NCBI GenBank assembly: GCA_902826305.1
Contig: CADEEH010000003.1
Coordinates: 1-64,000, forward strand
Reading direction: 5' to 3'
Source: an uncultured Burkholderiales bacterium
GTDB lineage: Bacteria > Pseudomonadota > Gammaproteobacteria > Burkholderiales > Burkholderiaceae_E
Length of the DNA: 64,000 nucleotides
The translations under genes were made by a program, and so were the position numbers. This document shows positions 1-6,932 of the stretch, in pieces. Within the stretch, counting starts at the first letter, position 1. Each line of letters opens with the position of its first letter. The notes beneath the pieces were generated by a model. That model saw only the letters and a list, made by a program, of their open reading frames with translations, was not told where the DNA came from and ran no database searches.

Positions 1-2
1 AG

Positions 3-968
3 GCCGGCATCCTCGGCTATTCGTTGTCTTCGGTGCCGTGGATCCTCAGGGACGTCTCGGATCTGTCGCTGCTGGGCCTGACGAGAACGGGCTTGAAGAC
101 GATCTTCGCCGGTGACGCCGCGAGGAAGACGGCGAGCGACTATCGCGCCGTGCGTGACGCCTGGAGACAGAGGAGGGAAACGAGCGAGGCATTGCTGAAC
201 CCGGTCGACCCGACCCGGCTCAACCCCGATCAGCGAACCGATCCCGCGCTCGCAGGCGCCGCGGTGCCGACGACCGACGACGGCAACACACGTCGATCGG
301 TAACCGCCGCCCTGGCTGCGAGGATGCCTCCGCCGCTGGCCATCCTCGGCTATTCCGGGGCCACGCTGTTCGCGCTCGAACTCGGTATTCTCCTCGCCCG
401 GTACTTGGGTGAGGACCGGGACCCGCAGGCCGCGACGAGCGTTGCGGTGGCGCCGGCCACCACTCCGCCGGAGGACACCGAACCGTCGTCACGAATCACG
501 ACGCCGGCGATCCCGTCGGCCGTTCCCTCCGGATCGGATTCTTCGACGACAACGACGGCACCGCCCTCGGCGGACACATCACCGAGCGACGATTCGTCCA
601 CCGTCGGAGACGCCGGGATACCGCCGATCACGCTGCCCGGACCGACGGATGAGGCTTCGGCCGAGCCGCCGGTGACCGACACTGTCAAGGTGGTAGCGGG
701 GGACAATCTGTGGAGCCTCGCTGCGAGGAACGCCGGTTCGTTGCTCTCGGCCGAGGAGCGATCATCGTTGCGGCCGGGCTCCAATGCCGAAGCGTGGCTC
801 GCCACCTATCGACTGATCCAATTCAACCCGGACAAACACGTCGACATGTCCTTGTTCGACGGCACCGTCGGCAACGATGTCCATGATCCGGACCTGATTC
901 GTCCGGGCGACGTCTGGAAAGTCGCTGCGATGTCGCCTTCGACCGGGCAATTGACGCCGGTTCCCTGA
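3..968 (+). CDS. LysM-domain membrane protein, 5'-truncated
   Basis: The reading frame is open from the first bases of the window, so the true start lies upstream; the TTG at 24 is only the first possible internal start. The visible part has a basic/polar stretch, one strong hydrophobic segment (PPPLAILGYSGATLFALELG, about residues 103-122 from that TTG), a long Thr/Ser/Pro/Ala/Asp linker of low complexity, and a C-terminal LysM-like unit (VVAGDNLWSLA to the end, including RPGDVWKV). LysM domains bind peptidoglycan or other N-acetylglucosamine glycans, so this is probably a wall-binding membrane protein. The Thr-rich linker and overall style recall actinobacterial LysM proteins and are unlike the rest of the window. 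A 15-bp sequence encoding ILGYS occurs twice (8-22 and 341-355). Function otherwise unknown. Confidence 0.6.
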   Translation, partial: AGILGYSLSSVPWILRDVSDLSLLGLTRTGLKTIFAGDAARKTASDYRAVRDAWRQRRETSEALLNPVDPTRLNPDQRTDPALAGAAVPTTDDGNTRRSVTAALAARMPPPLAILGYSGATLFALELGILLARYLGEDRDPQAATSVAVAPATTPPEDTEPSSRITTPAIPSAVPSGSDSSTTTTAPPSADTSPSDDSSTVGDAGIPPITLPGPTDEASAEPPVTDTVKVVAGDNLWSLAARNAGSLLSAEERSSLRPGSNAEAWLATYRLIQFNPDKHVDMSLFDGTVGNDVHDPDLIRPGDVWKVAAMSPSTGQLTPVP

Positions 969-1107
969 CGTTCCCGAGCGCGGGCGGCTGGGCGCAGTCA
1001 CCTCGCTGCTGCCCAACGCGACGCTGCGCTCGGCCATGATCTGGCCGGAGCTGGCACGACGTTGATACAGTTCAGCCCATGCCATCCCCCCATCCGCACC
1101 CGAGCCG

Positions 1108-1476
1108 ATGAAATCGGCGGCCATCCTGATCCTGGTCGGTGTGACCGTCGCGCTCGGTGTGTATCTGGGATGGCGGATCCTGCACCGCCAGCGCAACCGA
1201 CCGGGGCTCGGCGCCCTGCATCTGCTGCTGGGAGCCGCGGGGCTGGAGTCGGTGGTGATGCTCCAGCGCGGGGCGCCGGACGGCACGGTGTTGCAGGCCG
1301 CGTTCACCGGTACGACGGCAGCCCTGCTGCTGGCGTTCGCGCTGATCTCCGGACTGGTGTCGGCGATCGTCGGTTCGATGTGGGGTCGGCGCCCGGCCAA
1401 CGTGGCGTTGTGTGTGCACGCGGCGCTGGGCGCCGCGGGCTTCGTCCTGGTCGTCGCCTGGCTGGCGGGGACTTAG
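1108..1476 (+). CDS. Small four-helix membrane protein, unknown function
   Basis: This 122-residue protein consists almost entirely of four hydrophobic stretches (about residues 3-23, 33-52, 66-90 and 97-119) separated by short Arg-rich loops (RILHRQRNRPG; MWGRRPAN). It is therefore an inner-membrane protein with both ends close to the membrane. The ATG at 1108 gives a first helix beginning immediately after Met-Lys. No strong ribosome-binding site is visible. I recognise no family or catalytic motif. It stands alone between the LysM gene and the leftward HEPN/MNT pair, so its surroundings give no functional clue. Confidence 0.6.
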   Translation: MKSAAILILVGVTVALGVYLGWRILHRQRNRPGLGALHLLLGAAGLESVVMLQRGAPDGTVLQAAFTGTTAALLLAFALISGLVSAIVGSMWGRRPANVALCVHAALGAAGFVLVVAWLAGT

Positions 1477-1503
1477 CTATTCGGGGCTTGCCGCGCGACC
1501 TGC

Positions 1504-1935
1504 CTAACTGTTGGACGACGGCGCATCAAGCGCTTCGACTTTGGCACGAACTTCATTACAAGCGTGCAACAGGTCCTCGACTATGCGCTCGTCGATCCGA
1601 AGGTCGCCTTCGTATTCGCTGGCATTGCGGATGTCGTGGCACTTTGCCAGCACGCGCCATACCTCGGGGCCGAGGCCGAGCGTGAGGGGCAAGACCTGAA
1701 AGACGATGTAGCGGTTGCCAGCGCGGTAACCGTGCCAGCGCAGTGCGGCCAGACATAGGGCATGCGCCGCGTTGTAGCCGAGGTCGAATCGGCTCTCGAT
1801 GGCAAGGCTCCTGTTTCCCGCGTCCTTCAAGCGCGTGCACCCCGAGCGCAGCAGGCCGGCAAACTCGGTCGCGTCCGGTGGCTCGGCCCGCAGCGACTTG
1901 TTCGGTCCGGCAAGGTTGTCAAGCGGTGAAGGCAC
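1504..1935 (-). CDS. HEPN-type partner of the MNT regulator (putative toxin-antitoxin component)
   Basis: A 143-residue, mainly helical protein whose start overlaps the end of the upstream nucleotidyltransferase gene by 17 bases, which implies translational coupling. Its pattern CHDIRNASEYEG (residues 99-110) matches HEPN proteins found beside MNT-type nucleotidyltransferases. The canonical HEPN RNase motif is R-x4-6-H; at the R103-N104 position the His is absent and Y108-E109 follows instead, while an alternative R-x6-H occurs later (RIVEDLLH). In characterised HEPN/MNT pairs the HEPN protein is the toxin and the MNT protein neutralises it by nucleotidylation. That role here is inferred from gene order. 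Codon use is less GC-biased than in neighbouring genes, which fits a mobile defence-type module. Confidence 0.65.
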   Translation of the reverse strand: MPSPLDNLAGPNKSLRAEPPDATEFAGLLRSGCTRLKDAGNRSLAIESRFDLGYNAAHALCLAALRWHGYRAGNRYIVFQVLPLTLGLGPEVWRVLAKCHDIRNASEYEGDLRIDERIVEDLLHACNEVRAKVEALDAPSSNS

Positions 1936-2545
1936 GATCGTCTCCCACGATCCAGATCTTCGGTTGCGCGAGCACGCGAGTGGTAAACGACTCCTTGGCC
2001 TTGATGCGCTTGGCCAGCTCCTTGCGAGTGAAGATCGTCGGGTTCACCGTTCGGCCTATGACGGCGCTTGCGACTTCGAGTGCACCGAACAGATCCGGGT
2101 ACGTCAATTCGTCACTAACGACCATCAGGTCGATGTCACTGGCTGTGGTGTCCGCGTTCTTCGCCACGGAGCCATAAACAAAGGCAGCGACAAGTCTGCT
2201 CGCAAGCGGGGCGAGCGCGCTGCGCAGCGGTTCTGCCAAGCCGAACGTCTTTTGGACGATCCCTTTCAACTCTTCGAAGATGGGCGCCTCGGCGTTGGCC
2301 TGGTAGTGCTTCTGGTTGCCGATCGTCCGCGTGGTGACCAGCCCGCTGCTTGTCAACGAGGCCAACTCGCGCTGCACCGACCCCGAACCCATGCCGGCCA
2401 GACTGATCAACTCGCTTGCATAGAAGCTTCGCGCTGGCTGGCCGAACAGCAGCGCCAGCACGCGTTGCTGCGTACCGGTGAAGAGTGCATCCGCCAGACT
2501 GGCGGGTGCTGACGAAGCCTTTTTTGAAGTACCCATTTTGGGCAT
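1919..2545 (-). CDS. Winged-helix / minimal nucleotidyltransferase (MNT) protein, putative antitoxin and autoregulator
   Basis: With the start at 2545 this is a 208-residue protein. Residues about 17-85 form a winged-helix DNA-binding domain (LADALF.. then FYASELISLAGMGSGSVQREL..). Residues about 110-200 are a minimal nucleotidyltransferase domain with the GS signature (G125-S126) followed by the metal-binding D-x-D (D137-I-D139). The downstream HEPN gene overlaps its end, completing a HEPN/MNT toxin-antitoxin arrangement. The wHTH fusion suggests the antitoxin also represses its own promoter. Paired AAGTACCCA repeats straddle this start. An upstream extension to 2656 is possible but would place the repeats inside the gene. 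No Shine-Dalgarno sequence is evident, so translation may be leaderless. Confidence 0.7.
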   Translation of the reverse strand: MPKMGTSKKASSAPASLADALFTGTQQRVLALLFGQPARSFYASELISLAGMGSGSVQRELASLTSSGLVTTRTIGNQKHYQANAEAPIFEELKGIVQKTFGLAEPLRSALAPLASRLVAAFVYGSVAKNADTTASDIDLMVVSDELTYPDLFGALEVASAVIGRTVNPTIFTRKELAKRIKAKESFTTRVLAQPKIWIVGDDRAFTA

Positions 2546-2563
2546 GAAAGTACCCAAAAAAGG
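2518..2563. promoter_or_regulatory. Putative operator of the MNT/HEPN module
   Basis: Two direct copies of AAGTACCCA (2527-2535 and 2548-2556) are spaced exactly 21 bp apart, two helical turns, and flank the start codon of the MNT gene (2543-2545). They sit inside a larger inverted repeat, CCTTTTTT (2518-2525) and AAAAAAGG (2556-2563), and enclose the palindrome CCCATTTTGGG (2532-2542). Position and spacing suit cooperative binding by the winged-helix domain encoded just downstream. Binding itself is inferred. Confidence 0.5.
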
Positions 2564-2766
2564 AATGTTTGTCCAGTGTCGAATCGTTGCGAAGATGAGC
2601 GCCTGCGATGTGCAGGCAGCCCTGACCATTCTTCTGGGCAGGGGTGAGGAGGCCATTCCGATGGCACCCGCGAACTACCGAGATTCGGGTATGGTGTCGT
2701 GCCAGGCTACCCCCGGAACCCGCCCGCAACGAAGCGCAGTCCCCAACGCTCACGCAGGAGACAGGT

Positions 2767-3183
2767 ATGCCAACGATCCAAGGTGGGTGCCTCTGCGGCG
2801 CCGTTCGATACCGTTCGGATGCCGAGCCGCTGCTGACCGCGATCTGCCACTGCAGGAGCTGCCAGCGCCAGACCGGCACCGCGTTCTCGCTGATCGTTGC
2901 CGTGCCGAAGGGCGCACTCGTGATGGAGGGAGCCCAGCCGGACACCTACCAGGACGTCGGAGATACGGGCCTGCCGGTGATGCGCAGGTTCTGTTCGAAA
3001 TGCGGGTCGCCGATATTCTCGGAGGTTGCCGCGACACCGACGATGGACTGGGTCAAGGCCGGGACGCTGGACGACACCTCGTGGTTGCAGCCCCAGGTCA
3101 ACATCTGGTGCGACTCGGCACAACCCTGGGTGCAGATGAACGACGCGCTACCCCGCGTGCCGCGCAATCCGCCCCCGGGCTGA
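2767..3183 (+). CDS. GFA-family zinc protein (glutathione-dependent formaldehyde-activating enzyme / CENP-V-like)
   Basis: A 138-residue protein starting at the ATG after GGAG (2757-2760, six-base spacer). It carries the full set of family cysteines: GGCLCGAVRY near the N-terminus, CHCRSC, and CSKCG. In this fold they bind two zinc ions. Family members have been linked to S-hydroxymethylglutathione formation from formaldehyde, but most homologues have no proven reaction, so the exact substrate is open. It is a single gene transcribed away from the HEPN/MNT module; the 220-bp gap between them probably holds both promoters. Length is typical of the family. Confidence 0.85.
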   Translation: MPTIQGGCLCGAVRYRSDAEPLLTAICHCRSCQRQTGTAFSLIVAVPKGALVMEGAQPDTYQDVGDTGLPVMRRFCSKCGSPIFSEVAATPTMDWVKAGTLDDTSWLQPQVNIWCDSAQPWVQMNDALPRVPRNPPPG

Positions 3184-3210
3184 GCGGGTATCGCCGACCG
3201 CCCTGCCGCG

Positions 3211-3444
3211 CTACTTCGACTTCTTGCCCTTGCGCGCCTGATCGTTGTCGATGTTCTTGATCGAACCCACGTCGTTCGCATCGTCCTGTCCGGTCGAAAC
3301 GACCTTGGCGTCGCGTTCGGCGTCCTGATAGTTTTCCGCCCCACCTTTGTTGGCGGCTTCGCGTTCGGATTCCTCGAGTTTCTTGCGTTGATCGCCGGAC
3401 GAATTCGACTGCGACGGGGTCGTGCGTTTGTCACCGGTCTGCAT
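3211..3444 (-). CDS. Small hydrophilic, probably disordered protein
   Basis: A 77-residue protein with almost no hydrophobic residues, rich in Lys, Asp, Gln, Asn and Ser (for example QRKKLEESEREAANKGG and a C-terminal ARKGKKSK). The start is set by GGAG upstream of the ATG at 3444. The composition predicts intrinsic disorder and resembles small stress-associated hydrophilic proteins, but I recognise no named family. No signal peptide, so presumably cytoplasmic. It is convergent with the GFA-family gene, only 27 bp away. Confidence 0.55.
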   Translation of the reverse strand: MQTGDKRTTPSQSNSSGDQRKKLEESEREAANKGGAENYQDAERDAKVVSTGQDDANDVGSIKNIDNDQARKGKKSK

Positions 3445-3561
3445 GGCGGGTCTCCTGTCGTGTGGATCCGGCGCACTCGAACGCCGGTCATGCCGACCGC
3501 GCAATTGCCATGCCTGCCAAGGGGGTCAGGCCTGCGCCCGACCCGCACCCGCTGGTGGTCG

Positions 3562-4869
3562 CTAGCCACCGGCCCGATATGAGCTCATGCGCCCTGCTTG
3601 CGCGGCCAGTTCGACGCGGAAGTCCGGGTGTGCGATCGCAATCAGCGCGGCCGCCCGCTGTCCGGCCGACTTGCCGCGAAGCCGGGCCACCCCGTACTCC
3701 GTGACCACGTAGTCGATGTCGTTCTTGCTGGTCGTGACGTGGGTACCCGGCGTCAGTGTCGGCACGATACGGGACAGGGTGTCTCTCTTTGCGGTCGAGG
3801 GGAGCACGATGATGGCCTTGCCACCGCGTGATCGATTCGCGGCGCGCACGAAATCGGCCTGCCCGCCCGTGCCGGAGTAGGGCGCTGGACCCAGACTTTC
3901 GGAACCGCATTGCCCGAGCAGGTCGATCTGCAAGGTGGCGTTGACGGCAACCAGGTTGTCGTTCAGCCCGGCCAACGACGGGTCGTTGGTGAAGTCCACC
4001 GGATGCATCTCGACGGCCGGATTGCGGTCCATGAAGCGATAGAGCCTGCCGGAACCGAGCGCGAAGGTGGCCACCATCCTTCCGGGCAGGTGGTTCTTGC
4101 GCCGGTTCGTGACCGCGCCGCTCTCGAACAGCGTCAGGATGCCGTCACCGATCATCTCCGTGTGGATGCCGAGGTCGCGCTTGCTCGTTAGTTGCATCAC
4201 CACGGCGTCCGGGATGCCGCCGTAACCGATCTGTAGGGTCGAGCCGTCGTCGATCAGGTCGGCCACGTACTTGCCGATGGTCTGCTGCACCGGGCCGATC
4301 TTCGGCAGGCCGACCTCGAACACCGGGTCGCTGCTCTCGGTCAGCGCCGCCACCTGGGAGACGTGGACATGGCAGTTGCCGAACGCAAACGGCACGTGAG
4401 GATTGACCTCCAGCACGACGGCCCGCGCCTTGGCGATGGCGGCCATCGTGTAGTCAGCCGCCAGGCCGAGGGCGAAGTAGCCGTGTGCGTCCATCGGTGA
4501 GGCCATCGAGAAGACGACGTCGGCCGGGATCCGCCCACGCTCGATCATGCCGGGAAGTTCGGAGAAGCAGTTGGGAATGAAATCGATCCAGCGTTCCTGT
4601 CCGCCGGCACGCGTCGCGCCGCCGTAGAAGAAGGCGACATGACGGACGTGCTCCACCGTGTCCGGGTCGATGTACGCGTACGGGCGCATCGCCAGGATCT
4701 GCGCCACCTTCACGTCGCGCAGGTCGCGGCGTTTTTCCGACAGGGCGCTCAGCAGGGTCGGCGGCTCGCCCACACCGGTGGGCACGATGATGAAGTCGCC
4801 GTCGCGCACCAATCCGACGGCGTCGGCGGCCGGCATGCGCTTGCGCCGGTACGTCTCCTGGATCGACAT
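3562..4869 (-). CDS. Acetyl-CoA hydrolase / 4-hydroxybutyrate CoA-transferase family protein
   Basis: A 435-residue family I type CoA-transferase-like enzyme. It has the two-domain layout of the family, with GDFIIVPTGVGEPP near the N-terminus, a central YGGIPDAV, and LGIHTEMIGDG, whose Glu matches the position that forms the glutamyl-CoA thioester in 4-hydroxybutyrate CoA-transferases. The C-terminal TEYGVARLRGKS is also characteristic. It would move CoA between a short-chain acyl-CoA and a carboxylate, or hydrolyse acetyl-CoA; the substrate cannot be read from sequence. The ATG at 4869 follows GGAG. It is divergent from the AAHS-type carrier at 4998, so the two may share a promoter region and a substrate. 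Confidence 0.85.
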   Translation of the reverse strand: MSIQETYRRKRMPAADAVGLVRDGDFIIVPTGVGEPPTLLSALSEKRRDLRDVKVAQILAMRPYAYIDPDTVEHVRHVAFFYGGATRAGGQERWIDFIPNCFSELPGMIERGRIPADVVFSMASPMDAHGYFALGLAADYTMAAIAKARAVVLEVNPHVPFAFGNCHVHVSQVAALTESSDPVFEVGLPKIGPVQQTIGKYVADLIDDGSTLQIGYGGIPDAVVMQLTSKRDLGIHTEMIGDGILTLFESGAVTNRRKNHLPGRMVATFALGSGRLYRFMDRNPAVEMHPVDFTNDPSLAGLNDNLVAVNATLQIDLLGQCGSESLGPAPYSGTGGQADFVRAANRSRGGKAIIVLPSTAKRDTLSRIVPTLTPGTHVTTSKNDIDYVVTEYGVARLRGKSAGQRAAALIAIAHPDFRVELAAQAGRMSSYRAGG

Positions 4870-4997
4870 GGGGACTCCGAGGGTTGCCTCGCTCACCAGG
4901 ATAGTGCCCGCCAATCAAAGCCTGCAGGGTACGCCAGAGCACAGACACCCGATTCACGGCAGGCGCAACGTACCTGCTGGCGCATTCGGAGAAGACC

Positions 4998-6374
4998 ATG
5001 CATCACATCGACGTTCACAAGCTGGCCGACGAGGCCGAATTCAACCGCTTCCACGCCGTGGTTCTGCTGTGGTGTGTCTTGATCATCATCATCGACGGGT
5101 ACGACATCGCCGTCGCGGGTGTCGCGCTTCCCTCGATCATGAAGGACATGGGCGTCGACGCCTCCACGGCGGGCTTCATGGCGGGTTCCGCGCTGTTCGG
5201 CATGATGTTTGGCGCGATATTCCTCGGCGCACTCGCCGACAGGATCGGTCGCCGCTGGACCATCTCGATCTGCGTGGCGCTGTTCAGTGTCTTCACCGCG
5301 GCGGCGGGGTTCACCGACGACCCGGTCACGTTCAGCATCATGCGTTTCATCGCCGGCCTCGGCATCGGCGGTGTCATGCCCAACATCGTCGCGCAGATGA
5401 CCGAATACTCGCCGAAGAAGATCCGCGGCCGGATGGTGACGCTCATGTTCAGCGGCTACGCGGTCGGCGGCATCCTGGCCGCCCTGGTCGGCAAGCAGTT
5501 CATCGAGATCTACGGTTGGCAATCGGTGTTCATCGCCGCCGGCGCGCCGCTGCTGCTGATCCCGTTCATCATGAGGTCGATGCCGGAATCGTTGCCGTTC
5601 CTGATCGCCCATCACGACGACAGCCATCTGCGACAGGTCGTCAACCGCATCCGGCCGGGCTTGCGGATGGAGGCACACGAGGAGTTCCTGGTGCCTGCCG
5701 AGGACAAGGCCGACGGCGCGCCGGTGGGCAGGCTGTTCCGCGACGGTCGCGGCCTCAGTACGGTGATGTTCTGGATCGCGTTCTTCATGGGGCTGTTCAT
5801 GATCTACGCGCTGAGCTCGTGGTTGACCAAGCTGATGGCGATGTCGGGTTACAGCCTGGGTTCGGCACTGACCTTCTTCCTGGTGCTGCAGACCGGTGCG
5901 ATGGTGGGTGCCATCTCGGGCGGCTGGCTCGCCGACAAGTTCCACATCAAGTACGTGCTGATGGTCATGTATGTGCTGGGTGCGGTCTTCCTGTACCTGA
6001 TGACCGTCAAGATGTCGCAGGAAGTGCTGTACGTGATCGTCGCCCTGGTCGGCGCGACCACGACCGGTACCCAGATCCTGACCTACGCCTACGCGGGGCA
6101 GTTCTATCCCACGGCCATCCGCTCGACGGGGATCGGATTCGCCTCGGGCGTCGGACGCACGGGTGCCATACTGGCGCCGGTCCTGATCGGCATCCTGGTC
6201 TCGTTGGAGCTGCCGCTCGAGCAGAACTTCCTGGTGATCGCGATGGCCGGCCTGTTGGGTGCCATTGCGGTCGGCTTCATCGATCACCGCCTCTGCGCGT
6301 CGGCACACCAGATCGACGCGACGGTGGAGGATGTGCCTCTGCAGGGTGCGGTTGCCGCGACGGCTCACACCTGA
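4998..6374 (+). CDS. MFS transporter, aromatic acid:H+ symporter (AAHS) type
   Basis: A 458-residue major facilitator protein with about twelve transmembrane helices. Helix 1 contains the IDGYDIAVAGVALP segment typical of the AAHS group (PcaK, BenK, MhpT), and loop 2-3 has the MFS signature GALADRIGRR. The repeat signature appears again in the second half (GGWLADKFHIKY). Such carriers import aromatic or related carboxylates with protons across the inner membrane. GGAG (4988-4991) precedes the ATG by six bases. Head-to-head arrangement with the CoA-transferase and proximity to the acyl-CoA operon suggest uptake of an acid that is then CoA-activated, which is an inference. Confidence 0.85.
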   Translation: MHHIDVHKLADEAEFNRFHAVVLLWCVLIIIIDGYDIAVAGVALPSIMKDMGVDASTAGFMAGSALFGMMFGAIFLGALADRIGRRWTISICVALFSVFTAAAGFTDDPVTFSIMRFIAGLGIGGVMPNIVAQMTEYSPKKIRGRMVTLMFSGYAVGGILAALVGKQFIEIYGWQSVFIAAGAPLLLIPFIMRSMPESLPFLIAHHDDSHLRQVVNRIRPGLRMEAHEEFLVPAEDKADGAPVGRLFRDGRGLSTVMFWIAFFMGLFMIYALSSWLTKLMAMSGYSLGSALTFFLVLQTGAMVGAISGGWLADKFHIKYVLMVMYVLGAVFLYLMTVKMSQEVLYVIVALVGATTTGTQILTYAYAGQFYPTAIRSTGIGFASGVGRTGAILAPVLIGILVSLELPLEQNFLVIAMAGLLGAIAVGFIDHRLCASAHQIDATVEDVPLQGAVAATAHT

Positions 6375-6420
6375 GTCGTGCAGCGCCAGGCTGCCGTCGC
6401 CGGATGGTCGAACGGGATGC

Positions 6421-6900
6421 TCAGGCCGGGGTCGTTTCCGGCAATGCCGCGGCGGGCGCGGCCGGCTTGCGCCGGGCCGCCGAGGTGGTCATCACCAGGG
6501 CCTCGCCATCGATCACCACGGTGTCGCCGACGCGACAGACCGTCTCCAGCGTCGCGCGCCGTCGCTCGAGGTCGATCGTGCGGACGGTCACGCAGGCGTG
6601 CACCGTCTGCCCCGGGCGCACCGGCGCACGGAAGTTGAGCTGCTGGCCGAGATAGATCGTGCCCGGGCCCGGCAGGCGGTTCGCCACCGCGGCGGAGATC
6701 ACGCTGGCGGTGAGGAAGCCGTGGGCGATGCGGCCGCCGAAGCGGGTGGTGGCGGCGAACTCCTCGTTGATGTGGACAGCGTTGTTGTCGCCCGAGACGG
6801 CCGCGAACAGCACGATGTCGGCTTCGGTGATCGTCTTGGAGAAGGTCGCCCGCATGCCCAACTGCAGGTCTTCGATGTCGTAGCCGTTCATGTCGTTCAT
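6421..6900 (-). CDS. MaoC-like (R)-specific enoyl-CoA hydratase
   Basis: A 159-residue hot-dog-fold hydratase of the MaoC/PhaJ type. The signature SGDNNAVHINEEFA, followed by GGRIAHGFLTAS, carries the catalytic Asp and His of R-hydratases. These convert trans-2-enoyl-CoA to (R)-3-hydroxyacyl-CoA, linking beta-oxidation to polyhydroxyalkanoate synthesis. A short Ala/Pro-rich tail follows the domain. It is the last gene of a leftward operon (acyl-CoA synthetase, acyl-CoA dehydrogenase, hydratase; 32 bp after the dehydrogenase), and a phasin gene lies just beyond the operon's upstream end. Two in-frame ATGs (6900 and 6891) are possible starts. Confidence 0.85.
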   Translation of the reverse strand: MNDMNGYDIEDLQLGMRATFSKTITEADIVLFAAVSGDNNAVHINEEFAATTRFGGRIAHGFLTASVISAAVANRLPGPGTIYLGQQLNFRAPVRPGQTVHACVTVRTIDLERRRATLETVCRVGDTVVIDGEALVMTTSAARRKPAAPAAALPETTPA

Positions 6901-6932
6901 GGTCGTGGATCCGGTTGGGCGTGTGAGGTGGT

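Noticed and set aside
969-1107. Possible coding remnant ending TLRSAMIWPELARR before the small membrane protein
   Set aside because: About 30 codons without start, family match or clear codon bias; could be chance.
4658-6655. Long open frames on both strands across the MFS carrier (for example 665 codons on + and 491 on -)
   Set aside because: They are GC-driven shadows: Arg/Gly/His-rich composition with no domain motifs, fully overlapping a clear transporter gene.
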